Of a stretch of 64,000 bases of DNA, positions 41,460 to 50,519 are shown in pieces; position 1 is the first letter of the stretch; each line of letters starts with the position of its first letter. The notes under the pieces were generated by a model. It worked only from the letters and a program-made list of their open reading frames with translations, did no database searches and was not told the origin of the DNA. A program made the translations under genes and the position numbers. The DNA comes from Coneutiohabitans thermophilus (GTDB taxonomy: Bacteria > Zhuqueibacterota > Zhuqueibacteria > Zhuqueibacterales > Zhuqueibacteraceae). The stretch lies in assembly GCA_034505235.1 (NCBI GenBank), contig JAPDQY010000003.1:22504-86503 (forward strand), in the 5' to 3' direction.

Positions 41460-44084
41460 TCATTCCACCGCGCGCAGCAAAATCTCCTGGGCGCGCTCAT
41501 AGTCCGGCGCGATTTCCAGCGAGAGCCGGGCATGTTTGCGGGCCAGGTCCCGTTTGCCGAGTTGCAGATAGGCGGCGGCCAGCTCGCAATGGGCACCGGC
41601 GCGGTCGGGGGGCTGCAAACCGAGCACCGCTTCGAAAGCCATCGCCGCCCGTGCCGGCTGGCGCAAGGCCAGCGCGAGTTGACCGAACTGGCGCTGTCGT
41701 TGCAAGTCGTAGGGATAAATCGCCAGGGCGCGTGCCAGCGCCGCGGCGGCAGCGACGGAATCACGCCGCGCGAGCTGCCAGTCTGCCAGCAGCAGCGCCG
41801 CGTCGAGCGCCTCGCCGTTGCGGCTGGTCAAAACCTCCAGCTCTGCCACCGCTTCCTGCTGCCGGCCCTGCTGCCAATACAAGTCGGCCAGCAATTGGTA
41901 GGGATTATCGGCGCCGACATAGGCCGGCAGAAGCGCCTTGGCCTGGCGCAGATACTTTTCCGCCAGCGCCGGTTGCTTGTGCGCGGCGAGGTACTTGCCA
42001 TAGAGCAGCGTTGCGAAAAAATTATTCGGCTGATTTTCCGCGAGGCGTCGCAAGCGGTCGTCATCTGGCATCAGCGATGCCTGCGGCGGAAGCGCGACCG
42101 GGCTGGCCAGCATCCTGTCCCCGGGCGGGGCGGGGAGCAATTCGGTCTGCACGCGCTCCGGCTGAAATTTTTCCCGCAAAAACTGCTGAAAGGCGCGATC
42201 GAATTCGGCGCTGGATTGCCGCAGCACGGCTTGCATCGCCGCTTCCGTCTTGCGGCCCTGTTTGAACTCCGGCAGCAGCGCCAGCACTTTGTCAAAACCG
42301 TGGTGTTGCGTGATGAATTCCACCATCTGCGCGGCTTGATAGTAGGCCAGCGCAACTCGCTCCGCCTGGCCGGTAAAGCTTTCGTCCAGCTCGTGCAGGG
42401 GCAACACCTGGCCGGCGCGCAAAGCGCGGATCATGGCCAGCTCCATGTTCATGCCCCATTCACTGCGGGCCTGCGCCGCCTCATAAACCGCCAGGCCCTC
42501 GGCAAACGAACGTGGAATGCGGTTGCCGCTGCGTTCGAGGTGCATGACGTGCGCGATCTCATGCCACAGCGTTTCCTGCCAGTTGAACTCGCCGCGCGCG
42601 CGGGCACGGGGTGAATTCATGGCGACCAGCGGGCCAAAACAAATGCCGAGAAAATATTCCGCGCCCGGCAGGCCGAAACAGCGCACGGCAAAATCATCAT
42701 GTTTGGGGAAAATTTCGACGGTGATGGGCAGCGGCGGCCGGACGCGATAGCGCGGCGCCATGGCCTGATAGGCGGCTTCGCACAGCGCCGCGGCCTGGGC
42801 GCCGATGACGGGTCGGTCATCGCGATGCAAACGAATCAGGAAATGCGGCGTGCGCAGCGTGTCGTACTGCTCATATTCGTCGAAGAGATTGAGCAAATTG
42901 ACGGTGGGCACATGAAAGGGATCATGACGATAAGCCGTTTCCAGCAATTGCTTCGCTTCCTGCTCCTGCCCCAGCCGCGACAGGCTGATGCCCAGCCCGG
43001 TAACAGCCGCCCAATTCTGGTCATCCAACGCCAGCGCGCGGCGGTAATAATCCACCGACTCCTTGAACAAATAACGCCGTGCCGCGTCCGTCGCCAGGCT
43101 CATCAGCACCACCGGATCGCGGGGGTTGAGGGCGGCGACTTGCGCCAGGAGGTGGGAGACCGCGGTTTGATCCATGCGGCGGTCAGCCAGCACGGCCTGC
43201 AAGCCGAGCGCCTGGCGGTGGTTCGGAAAGGCCTTCAGCACGGTGGCGACATGCCCGGCGGCCTCCTGCTCGTGATTGGCCATGAGCAGCAACTCGGCGG
43301 CCAGGACATGGGCCGCCGGATCGTTGGGGTGCTTGACGAGAATGGCCTTTGTCATTTCGAGGGCGGCCTGGAGATCATCGGCAGCCTGGCAGCGCGCCAG
43401 CCCCAATTGCGCCGGCACACACTGCGGGTTTTGCTGCAGCGCTTCGCGAAAAATCGCGGCGGCTTCGCCCTGATTGTATTTTTCGAGAAAAAGCTCGCCC
43501 CAGGGCAGGTAGAGCCGCCAGTCTTGCGGGGCCAGTTTGACGGCCTGCTCAAACAGGCGGTTGGCCTCATGAAAGCGTTCGAGAAAAATGCAGGCGCGCG
43601 CCACCAGTGCGATTTCAGGCGCCGGCAGGCGGGTCGCAGTGCGATAGCGCTGCAGCAGGGCTTCAAACACGCGGCGCGCGGCCACCCGCTCGCCAAAATG
43701 CCACTGCAGCGCGGCATGCTGCACTTGACAAACGGGGTCCTGCGGGGCGAGTTCGAGCGCCGCGGCAAACTGGCGCAGGGCCGCGGGTTGCTCGCCGCAG
43801 AACCATTCCAATTCGCCCAGGCGCAGATGCAATACGGCCGCGCGTTTTTTCGCCAGCGCCGCCGTCACCACCGCGCGGCTTTCTTCATAGCGGCCCAGCT
43901 CCTGGCAGGCAAGACTCAAGCCAACAACCGCCTCCGGCTGCGACGAGGCAGCGGCAAAAAAATCGACGGCGGCGGCATAGTCTCCGCGCTGAAAGGCCGA
44001 CCAGCCGGCGGCAAGCTCGTCTTGGGCGAAACCTTCGGGCGGGCAAACGAGCAGCAAAATTGAAAGGAGCAGGAATACGCGCAT
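41460..44084 (-). CDS. Exported TPR protein with HEXXH gluzincin domain
   Basis: An 874-residue protein from the ATG at 44084, which gives a signal peptide (ending PPEGFAQ). Residues about 25-390 are TPR repeats, about 400-650 a peptidase-MA-like gluzincin domain with the zinc motif H508-E-I-A-H512 and a following RSFAEGLAVYEA with the third ligand Glu, and about 690-874 more TPRs. It is the first gene of the DUF4159/MoxR/VWA train. An exported metallopeptidase with peptide-binding repeats may process envelope proteins. Confidence 0.82.
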   Translation of the reverse strand: MRVFLLLSILLLVCPPEGFAQDELAAGWSAFQRGDYAAAVDFFAAASSQPEAVVGLSLACQELGRYEESRAVVTAALAKKRAAVLHLRLGELEWFCGEQPAALRQFAAALELAPQDPVCQVQHAALQWHFGERVAARRVFEALLQRYRTATRLPAPEIALVARACIFLERFHEANRLFEQAVKLAPQDWRLYLPWGELFLEKYNQGEAAAIFREALQQNPQCVPAQLGLARCQAADDLQAALEMTKAILVKHPNDPAAHVLAAELLLMANHEQEAAGHVATVLKAFPNHRQALGLQAVLADRRMDQTAVSHLLAQVAALNPRDPVVLMSLATDAARRYLFKESVDYYRRALALDDQNWAAVTGLGISLSRLGQEQEAKQLLETAYRHDPFHVPTVNLLNLFDEYEQYDTLRTPHFLIRLHRDDRPVIGAQAAALCEAAYQAMAPRYRVRPPLPITVEIFPKHDDFAVRCFGLPGAEYFLGICFGPLVAMNSPRARARGEFNWQETLWHEIAHVMHLERSGNRIPRSFAEGLAVYEAAQARSEWGMNMELAMIRALRAGQVLPLHELDESFTGQAERVALAYYQAAQMVEFITQHHGFDKVLALLPEFKQGRKTEAAMQAVLRQSSAEFDRAFQQFLREKFQPERVQTELLPAPPGDRMLASPVALPPQASLMPDDDRLRRLAENQPNNFFATLLYGKYLAAHKQPALAEKYLRQAKALLPAYVGADNPYQLLADLYWQQGRQQEAVAELEVLTSRNGEALDAALLLADWQLARRDSVAAAAALARALAIYPYDLQRQRQFGQLALALRQPARAAMAFEAVLGLQPPDRAGAHCELAAAYLQLGKRDLARKHARLSLEIAPDYERAQEILLRAVE

Positions 44085-44282
44085 GTATGTCTTGCAATCT
44101 CGTTGGGTGACCACCTCATCCTAAAGCCACGAGAATGACAACCGCACCTGCACGACGACGGCACGGCTGAACTGATCGTCGCTGCAGGTGCCGGCTGCAA
44201 TTTTGCCCCGGGACAAGGGCGCGTTGCGGGGAGCTGCCCCGTGGTGCTGCGGCTGGCGGGACCGGGCAGCACTTCACGGTAT

Positions 44283-44402
44283 TCACTGGATCCAATACGT
44301 CATCTTCTCACCGCCGCTGTGGTGGATTTCCCGCAGCGTGATGGTTTCGTGATCACGGATTTCCGTGCGCGAATGCTTTTGCACGACCCCGGCTTTGCAC
44401 TC
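44283..44402 (-). CDS. C-terminal fragment of an unknown protein cut by the scaffold gap
   Basis: On the minus strand the 40 codons next to the gap form an open frame ending in TGA at 44283, with a natural-looking composition (ending GGEKMTYWIQ). Its N-terminal part is in the missing sequence. No family can be assigned from 39 residues. Confidence 0.45.
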   Translation of the reverse strand, partial: ECKAGVVQKHSRTEIRDHETITLREIHHSGGEKMTYWIQ

Positions 44403-44404
44403 CC

Positions 44405-44414
44405 NNNNNNNNNN
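44405..44414. other. Scaffold gap (10 N)
   Basis: Ten ambiguous bases, a likely placeholder length, so the true gap could be much longer. It separates a start-like region from a stop-containing gene end on the same strand. Confidence 0.95.
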
Positions 44415-44437
44415 TTCCTCGTTAACTCCTTCTTCAT
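44415..44437 (-). CDS. Possible N-terminus of the gene in the gap
   Basis: An ATG at 44437 on the minus strand is followed by seven codons (Met-Lys-Lys-Glu-Leu-Thr-Arg) before the Ns. The basic start is regulator-like, but seven residues prove nothing. It lies directly behind a promoter with a palindromic operator. It is out of frame with the fragment beyond the gap if the gap is taken as exactly 10. Confidence 0.35.
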
Positions 44438-44440
44438 GAT

Positions 44441-44484
44441 TGTTAGCACTTACTAACATATACCAAATCGAGAGATTATGTCAA
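44441..44484 (-). promoter_or_regulatory. Sigma-70-like promoter overlapped by a perfect palindrome
   Basis: On the minus strand a -35 TTGACA (44479-44484) is followed after 16 bases by TATATG (44457-44462). A perfect inverted repeat TGTTAG-N6-CTAACA (44441-44458) covers the -10 and start region, as operators of TetR-type repressors do. It reads into the scaffold gap. Confidence 0.6.
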
Positions 44485-45350
44485 GGGTGGTGTTTTGCCT
44501 CTTCCCAGAGGCTGTCCATCTCTTCGAGGGTCATATCCCCGCGTTTGACCCTGCCGATACCCTCGAATACGGTGATGAGATTGACCTTCTTGACCACGAA
44601 ACCTTCGCGATAGGCGAAATAGAGCCGGCCCTCGCTCACCGTGCGGGTCCAATACTCCTGGGTGATGCTTTCATCTTTGATGGTCGAGTCATTGGAGGCG
44701 TCGAAGGTTTTGAGGTAATCGAGTTCGCCGCGGAAGTCGATCACCGCACAATCGAATGCGCCGACGCGCTCGACCGTGCGAAACTTGTAGCGCGAGGTCA
44801 CGATCGCCGAAGTGTCGGGCGGCACGTCGATGGTGAAGCGGAATTCCCAGGAATAACCCGGCGCAATGGCCGTCATCGGAAACACCGGCTGGCTGGGGCG
44901 GTAGCTTTTGTTGTAAAAGAACGTGCGGCGGTCACTGGGGTTTTCCACCGAGAGGATCTCCCCGTTGGGCCGCATGCGCAGGCGATATTCCAGCAGGCGG
45001 CCGACAGGTGATTTACGCTTTTTGAGCCAGGCCAGTTCCGCGGCACAATGAACGGAGTCGCGTTCGATGCGGAAGGAGATGTCGAGGTGGCGGACCGCCG
45101 TGGAATCGATGCGGATGAATTGCATCACCGAGGTTTGCTCCTGCCAGTGCTGCATGGTGTAATACAGCGTGTCATCGCGATAGACCCGCCATTCGACCTG
45201 GTCATGGATTTTATAGACATACTTGTCCCCCGGCTGCTGCTTGAACTCAAAAAAAATCGGGCCGGAAGAAAGGGAGCTTCTGTCGCAGCCCGACGTGAGG
45301 ATCACAAGCACCGTCAGCATGAGACGCCCAGGGACCGGCCGGCGTGTCAT
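44481..45350 (-). CDS. Predicted lipoprotein in an ECF sigma operon
   Basis: A 289-residue protein with a lipoprotein signal (lipobox LTSGC near residue 22). The body is beta-rich (KYVYKIHDQVEWRVYRDDTLYY, FRIERDSV, ILSVENPSDRR) and resembles exported DUF-type proteins that measure or bind envelope components. No known family. Its ATG overlaps the anti-sigma factor stop (ATGA), making it the third gene of the sigma operon and a likely modulator or target of the response. Confidence 0.65.
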   Translation of the reverse strand: MTRRPVPGRLMLTVLVILTSGCDRSSLSSGPIFFEFKQQPGDKYVYKIHDQVEWRVYRDDTLYYTMQHWQEQTSVMQFIRIDSTAVRHLDISFRIERDSVHCAAELAWLKKRKSPVGRLLEYRLRMRPNGEILSVENPSDRRTFFYNKSYRPSQPVFPMTAIAPGYSWEFRFTIDVPPDTSAIVTSRYKFRTVERVGAFDCAVIDFRGELDYLKTFDASNDSTIKDESITQEYWTRTVSEGRLYFAYREGFVVKKVNLITVFEGIGRVKRGDMTLEEMDSLWEEAKHHP

Positions 45351-45937
45351 CGCGGTGTGCCCTCCAGGGTAAGCATCATCGTGCTTTTGGAAATCGGATC
45401 CATCGCGCCCATGGTGCCGCGCGAGAGGTTCATCAACTCGATTTGGCGGCGCAACTCTGCGGGCATGTCTTCATCATGAATGGCATGGCTCACGGGATGA
45501 AGCGTCAACTCGCGGGCCAGCGGCCGGTGCTGCTCGCTCCACCATTGCGGGGGCTGGTGCTCGCGCTGGTGTTGTTGCCAGGTCGTCACACCGAGGGCGG
45601 CAAGCAGGAAGCCGGCGGCGGTGAGCAGCAGCGGCCGCCAGGCGGTTTGCAGCAACCGCTGCCACCGCGGCACCGGCAGGTGGGGTGCGGCGTGCAGCGG
45701 GAACACGCGGGCCTGGGTCCGGCGGCGGATTTTCTCCCAGGTTTGGTCCCAGTATCCCGCCGATGGTTCGGGGACGGCCCGCAGTTGCAGCAACAGGGTG
45801 GTGGTGCGGTAGCTTTCCAGCTCGGTGCGGCAGTCCAAACAGGTGCGCAAATGCTGCTCAACCTCGTCATGCAGCGTGGCGGGCAGTTCGTTGTCCAGAT
45901 AGTCCAACAGATGTTCTTTGATTTCGCAGCAAGGCAT
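45347..45937 (-). CDS. Anti-sigma factor with zf-HC2 domain
   Basis: A 196-residue protein (ATG at 45937). It opens with an anti-sigma zinc-binding module, CEIKEHLLDYLDNELP then HLRTCLDC (HX3CX2C), has one transmembrane helix at about 107-125 (LLLTAAGFLLAALGV) and a periplasmic C-terminal domain. This is the usual single-pass anti-ECF layout. It lies 62 bases downstream of the sigma gene and overlaps the lipoprotein gene. Confidence 0.88.
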   Translation of the reverse strand: MPCCEIKEHLLDYLDNELPATLHDEVEQHLRTCLDCRTELESYRTTTLLLQLRAVPEPSAGYWDQTWEKIRRRTQARVFPLHAAPHLPVPRWQRLLQTAWRPLLLTAAGFLLAALGVTTWQQHQREHQPPQWWSEQHRPLARELTLHPVSHAIHDEDMPAELRRQIELMNLSRGTMGAMDPISKSTMMLTLEGTPR

Positions 45938-45999
45938 TGTTCCAGTCTCCAGAGGCGCCACGATACCCGGGCAAATCCCTTCGTGCCTCCCGTTTCAAC

Positions 46000-46629
46000 T
46001 CATGCTTTCAGATAGAGGGCAAGCCGCTTGCGCAGCTTCTTGCGGGCATGGTGCAAGTTGGTGCGCACGGTGACCAGCGAGCATTGCAGCACTTCGGCGA
46101 TCATTTTCTTCGAGAGGCCCTCGACCTCGTGCATGAGGATGACCGCCTTCTGCTGCTCGGGCAGCTCGGCGATCGCCGCGGTAATCTCGGCAAGCAGCTC
46201 TTTGTTTTCGAGCACCTGGTGCGGGTTGCGCACCCACTTGGTGGTGGCCAGTTCAAACGGCGAGGGGCCGTCGGCATCATGCTCGAGCGGCTGCCAGCGC
46301 ACCCGTGTGCGCAGCTTGCGAAAATCCATGCACAGGTTCACCGTGATCTGATAAATCCACGCCGGGAAGGCTTCCGGGCTGCGCAGCCGCGCTATGTGCC
46401 GGAAGACGCGGAGGAAAGTTTCCTGCAGCACTTCGTCGGCATCCTGGTGATTGCCGAGCATGTGGTACGCCAGCGCATAGAGGTTGCGCGCCCAGCGACG
46501 GTACAATTGCTGAAAGGCAGCCTGATCGCCCTGCTGTGCGAGCAGGACCAATTCAGTTTCGTCGTGGGCCGATGAGCCTGCGCGGACGGCGGCTGTGCCC
46601 GCCAATTTGAGGGCCAGGTTCATGTTCAT
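46000..46629 (-). CDS. ECF-subfamily RNA polymerase sigma factor
   Basis: A 209-residue sigma-70 family protein. Region 2 is FQQLYRRWARNLYALAYHMLGNHQDADEV followed by LQETFLRVFRH. Region 4 is AIAELPEQQKAVILMHEVEGLSKKMIAEVLQCSLVTVRTNLHHARKKLRKRL, a helix-turn-helix. Regions 1.1 and 3 are absent, as in ECF factors. The companion zf-HC2 anti-sigma factor follows. A divergent PDZ gene 192 bases away may belong to the same regulon. Confidence 0.95.
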   Translation of the reverse strand: MNMNLALKLAGTAAVRAGSSAHDETELVLLAQQGDQAAFQQLYRRWARNLYALAYHMLGNHQDADEVLQETFLRVFRHIARLRSPEAFPAWIYQITVNLCMDFRKLRTRVRWQPLEHDADGPSPFELATTKWVRNPHQVLENKELLAEITAAIAELPEQQKAVILMHEVEGLSKKMIAEVLQCSLVTVRTNLHHARKKLRKRLALYLKA

Positions 46630-46821
46630 ACAATGATTAAGACGCGCACGCGGGTTTTCTGTTTAAGCGAAATATAAGAAAATATCCCGCGAATGCTAAA
46701 ACTTTTTTGGCGGCTGCCGCGTCTATGCCAGCGACCGCCAAGAAAGTAACTTGTTTGTCAATGCCCACGCGCGGCACAGCTGCCGCAGGCCGTCGCGGGG
46801 CGCTATTTTCAGGAGCGGTGT

Positions 46822-47769
46822 ATGATCCAAAAATTTTATACCGCCAAAGTGGCGCTGGTCACCGCCGCGGCTTTGACCTTGCTTGGCAGTCTGTCGCTTT
46901 CGGAGGTGGCGGCGGGACCTGCCCGTGACGAATCCGACAGGGGCTGGCTCGGTGTCAATGTGCAGGAGTTGACCCCCTCCTTGCGAGAGGCGCTGAAAGT
47001 CGGCAACCAGACCGGGCTGCTGGTGACCGGTGTCGTCAAGGGGAGCCCGGCGGACGAGGCCGGCATTCGTGAGGAGGATGTCATCATCGAGTTCGCCGGC
47101 CGGAAGGTCGAAAAGGTGGAGGACTTGACGCGGGCTGTCCGCCAGACCGAACCGGAGAAGAAGGTCAAAGTCGTTGTGCTGCGGGAGGGCAACCGCAAGG
47201 AATACGCAGTGACGGTGGGCAAGTATCGCCGCGAGCACAGCAGCGGACCGTGGCGCAGCTTTTCGTGGAGCGGCAGTCATCCCGCCGTTCCGGTTTTTCC
47301 CGGGCGGCCGCGCCTGGGAGTGCAAGTGCACGAGTTGAACAATGATCTGGCGCCTTATTTCAAAGTCGAGCCCAAGGCCGGCGCGCTGATCCTGGCGGTT
47401 ACCAAAAACAGCCCCGCGGCCAAAGCCGGTTTGAAAGCCGGCGATGTGATCCTCAAGGTGGGCGAAGAAGTCGTGCGCGATCCCGATGATTTGATCGCGG
47501 CGCTGCGCGACTATGACGAGGGCGACAAAGTCAGGATTGCATACGTGCGCCAGGGCCAAACCGCCGCCGTTGAGGTGGAATTGGAAAAGGTGGGAGCCGG
47601 ACATTTCAGGTACATGCCGAATCCATTCCAACACCACTTCTCAGCGCCGGAGAAGGTGGAGTGGGAGGAACTCGATCTCGAAGTTCCCGAGGTTCTCCTG
47701 CGCTCCGATTCTCCAGAGCGGAAATTGATTCGCAAAATACGCATTCATACGGATTGGAATTCCATCTGA
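46822..47769 (+). CDS. Exported protein with two PDZ domains, no protease domain
   Basis: A 315-residue protein with a signal peptide (to about 32) and two PDZ domains. PDZ1 is at about 41-130 (GWLGVNVQELTP, then GSPADEAGIREEDVIIEFAGRKV) and PDZ2 at about 163-255 (PRLGVQVHEL, then NSPAAKAGLKAGDVILKVGEEVV). The trypsin-like domain of HtrA/DegP is absent. The C-terminal 60 residues are acidic and unassigned. It may act as a peptide sensor or adaptor in envelope stress. It is divergent from the ECF sigma gene and is followed by a strong terminator. Confidence 0.85.
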   Translation: MIQKFYTAKVALVTAAALTLLGSLSLSEVAAGPARDESDRGWLGVNVQELTPSLREALKVGNQTGLLVTGVVKGSPADEAGIREEDVIIEFAGRKVEKVEDLTRAVRQTEPEKKVKVVVLREGNRKEYAVTVGKYRREHSSGPWRSFSWSGSHPAVPVFPGRPRLGVQVHELNNDLAPYFKVEPKAGALILAVTKNSPAAKAGLKAGDVILKVGEEVVRDPDDLIAALRDYDEGDKVRIAYVRQGQTAAVEVELEKVGAGHFRYMPNPFQHHFSAPEKVEWEELDLEVPEVLLRSDSPERKLIRKIRIHTDWNSI

Positions 47770-47812
47770 GCGTCAGAACCGTTGCTGCGGTGAGTCACTC
47801 CTGACGCGGTCC

Positions 47813-47852
47813 AAAGTGCCGGAAGCTTGCACAAGCTCCGGCACTTTTTTTT
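47813..47852 (+). terminator. Rho-independent terminator
   Basis: A stem AAAGTGCCGG (47813-47822) pairs with CCGGCACTTT (47838-47847), extended inside by AGCTT/AAGCT around GCAC with one bulged A, and followed by a run of T to 47852. It ends the PDZ gene transcript and touches the end of the convergent phzF-like gene. Confidence 0.93.
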
Positions 47853-48642
47853 ACGCCAGGAGTTCGCCGCGCAGCACAGTAATCGCCTGGCCGCTGAGCA
47901 GCACACGCTCGCCCCGCACCCCCACCAGCAACCGCCCGCCCCGCGCGGAAACCTGCCGGGCAATCAAATCCCGCTTGTTAAGACGTTCGCTCCAAAACGG
48001 CCCCAAACAACAATGCGCCGAACCGGTCACCGGATCTTCATCGATTCCCGAGCCGGGCGCAAAGAAGCGCGAGACGAAATCACAATCACTGCCCTGCGCC
48101 CGGCTGGTCACCATCACGCCGCGCACGGGAATCTGGCGCAACCGGTGGAAGTCCGGCTGAAGCTGGCGCACCTGCTCTTCCTTTTCCACCTCGATCAGAT
48201 AGTCGAACTTGCTGCGGCCGATGAACCGCGGGATCAGGCCGAGTGCCTCCAACAAGCCGGCAGGGGCCTCTGCCGGAGTCGCGACCGTGGCGGGGAAATC
48301 CAGTTGAATCCACTCGCCCTGGCGCACCGCGGTGAGCCAGCCACTGCGGGTGTGAAAACGCGCCGGCTCATGCGGGGAAAGCTGGCCGGTCTCCCACAAC
48401 GCATGTGCACTCGCCAGCGTGGCATGGCCGCATAATTCCACTTCGACCGTCGGCGTGAACCAGCGCAAATTGAAACCTTCCTCCCGCCGCACCACAAAGG
48501 CGGTTTCGGAAAGATTCATTTCCGCCGCCACCTGTTGCATCCAGCGTTCTTCACGCGCCACCGGCAGCAGGCACACCGCGGCGGAGTTGCCGTGAAACGG
48601 TTTGTCGGTAAAGGCATCAACCTGCAAGAGTGTCACTCGCAT
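47851..48642 (-). CDS. PhzF-family isomerase/epimerase-like protein
   Basis: A 263-residue protein started at the ATG at 48642 behind GGAGGCAGC. It is a two-lobed PhzF fold: QVDAFTDKPFHGNSAAVCLLP at the start, the catalytic Glu in NLSETAFVV (about 44-52), the RWFTPTVEVELCGHATLASAHAL block, and DEDPVTGSAHCCLGPFW. PhzF relatives catalyse proton shifts on small acids; the substrate is not known from sequence. Confidence 0.92.
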   Translation of the reverse strand: MRVTLLQVDAFTDKPFHGNSAAVCLLPVAREERWMQQVAAEMNLSETAFVVRREEGFNLRWFTPTVEVELCGHATLASAHALWETGQLSPHEPARFHTRSGWLTAVRQGEWIQLDFPATVATPAEAPAGLLEALGLIPRFIGRSKFDYLIEVEKEEQVRQLQPDFHRLRQIPVRGVMVTSRAQGSDCDFVSRFFAPGSGIDEDPVTGSAHCCLGPFWSERLNKRDLIARQVSARGGRLLVGVRGERVLLSGQAITVLRGELLA

Positions 48643-48806
48643 GCTGCCTCCTTCCTTTTGACGAGGGGTCCGGAGATTCTTTTGTGCCTGTGGCGAGACC
48701 GGCATTTCTGCAATCATCCCGCCTGCAGCGTACATTGCCAAGCAGAAAGCGAGGGGGAGTTTCTCACACCTTGACAAATCAGGGATTGCCCCTTGGGGAG
48801 GCTCAT

Positions 48807-50504
48807 ATGCCGGGGAAAGCATGCGGTGCGCTGCCACTCGCCATTGCCTTGTTTTTGGCCGCCCTCACCGTGATCAAGTCCGCCAACAAACCGCTCGCCC
48901 TCGATGAGGCCATGCCGTTCGCCTGGAATGCCCGCGCCATCACGGTCGAGGGGATCAAGGTGCTGGGAAAACGCACCGCACCCCACAGCAAGACGACCCT
49001 GCTGGAAATTTCCCACCCCCCGCTGTACACCCTGCTGCTGGCCCTCAGCTTCGAACTTTTTGGTGAGCAGACCGCTCACGCCCGCCTGATCGGCGTCTTC
49101 TGCCTGTTGCTCACCATCGGCCTGTTGGGATTGATTGCGCGCCAGGTGTTCAATCGGGCGGCGGCCTGTCGCATCTGGCTGATCGCCGTGATGCTGATCG
49201 TCATCAATCCCTATCTCATGCAATATGCCCTGCTGGTCGATATCGACAACTCGATTCTGACGACCTGCCTGACCGCCACGATTTATCTCTTCATCCGCAG
49301 GTTGCAAACCGGCCGGCGGCGGTATTTGTTTGCCACCGGCCTGGGCCTCGTCGCCAGTTTTTGGGCCAAGGAAATGACGCCGCCGATCCTGTTGGCCGCC
49401 ATTTTTCTTTTTCTCTGGTTTCATGCCGGGCTGCGGCAGGCGCTGCGGGAAACTGCGGCGCTCACAGCCATCGGCGTGGGCGGGTTCATCCTCACGTGGA
49501 GCCTGTTCTGCGCCGGCACCAACGTCCCGCCGCTGAGTTTTGTGGAATTCACGATTCTGAACAAGGGCGCAGCCGCCACCCCGTTCTCGCACCTCCCCAC
49601 CGCCGGAATGAAGATCAAGTCAATGCTGTACTGGCTCTCACCGCCGCTGGTGGTGTTGTTCTGCTGTTTTGTTGCGGGCAGAATCAAAACCCTGCGTGTC
49701 TCGCGGCGCCTGGAACCTGCGGATTTCCTGCTGGTGTACGTCGGGCTGATGTTCTGCTACACGATGCTGTATATTCCCAGCGCCACCACCAATCCCCTGC
49801 AAAAATACGATTACCCGGCGGTTTCCATAATGGTTCTGGCCGCCGCAGCAGGCCTGCATCGGGTGTCGCCGCCACTCACAGCCAAAACGGTCGGTTTGTT
49901 TCTACTGGCGGGCGGGGCGCTGCTCGGCTGCTACTGGCTCTGCCATCTGCCTGATCCCCTGCTGGCCGTTGCCACCAACACCCTGCGCTTCCGCAGCCGC
50001 ACGAGTCTGCTGTTGATCCTGCCCCTGCCGGTGATAATGCTGGCGCTCAAGAAATTGCAACCGACTTTCACCTGGGGCCGCAGCCTGGCGCTGGCCGCCG
50101 GCCTGGTGGTGCTGCCGCAGAATGCCCACGTCACCGCCAGACAAATGTCCGATTACACCACCTCGCCTTCTTGGAACAACTATGGCGAGCGCGGCCTGGC
50201 ACAAACGATTGCGTACCTCGCCCGGCGGGTGCAGCCCAAAGATGAGCTGGTGGTGCGCAAGGACATCGGCTACTACCTCAACGGCATGCCGGGCCTCGCA
50301 AAGGTACACTGGTGGTATCCGATGTTTCGCAGCGAATACGCGCAGATGCAAGCCGACTTCGCAGCCATCAATGCCTCCGGCGCCATCACCTACGTGGTGG
50401 TGGGACCCTATGATCAACGCGAGCCCGCCCGCCGGGTGATTCAGCCCCATTTCCATCTCGAACAAGTGTTCGGAGATTTCGAGATCTATCGCCGCCGTGA
50501 GTAA
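48807..50504 (+). CDS. GT39/PMT-like membrane glycosyltransferase
   Basis: A 565-residue protein begun at the ATG at 48807 (GGGGAGG upstream). It has about a dozen transmembrane helices. The first periplasmic loop carries ALDEAMPFAWNARAI, with the acidic residue typical of lipid-phosphosugar-dependent GT-C enzymes, and HPPLYTLLLALSFELFG follows. A soluble C-terminal domain (about 490-565) ends the protein. It probably transfers a sugar from a polyprenyl-phosphate donor to lipid or protein outside the cytoplasmic membrane. Confidence 0.8.
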   Translation: MPGKACGALPLAIALFLAALTVIKSANKPLALDEAMPFAWNARAITVEGIKVLGKRTAPHSKTTLLEISHPPLYTLLLALSFELFGEQTAHARLIGVFCLLLTIGLLGLIARQVFNRAAACRIWLIAVMLIVINPYLMQYALLVDIDNSILTTCLTATIYLFIRRLQTGRRRYLFATGLGLVASFWAKEMTPPILLAAIFLFLWFHAGLRQALRETAALTAIGVGGFILTWSLFCAGTNVPPLSFVEFTILNKGAAATPFSHLPTAGMKIKSMLYWLSPPLVVLFCCFVAGRIKTLRVSRRLEPADFLLVYVGLMFCYTMLYIPSATTNPLQKYDYPAVSIMVLAAAAGLHRVSPPLTAKTVGLFLLAGGALLGCYWLCHLPDPLLAVATNTLRFRSRTSLLLILPLPVIMLALKKLQPTFTWGRSLALAAGLVVLPQNAHVTARQMSDYTTSPSWNNYGERGLAQTIAYLARRVQPKDELVVRKDIGYYLNGMPGLAKVHWWYPMFRSEYAQMQADFAAINASGAITYVVVGPYDQREPARRVIQPHFHLEQVFGDFEIYRRRE

Positions 50505-50519
50505 TTGTCGCGGCGCTGC

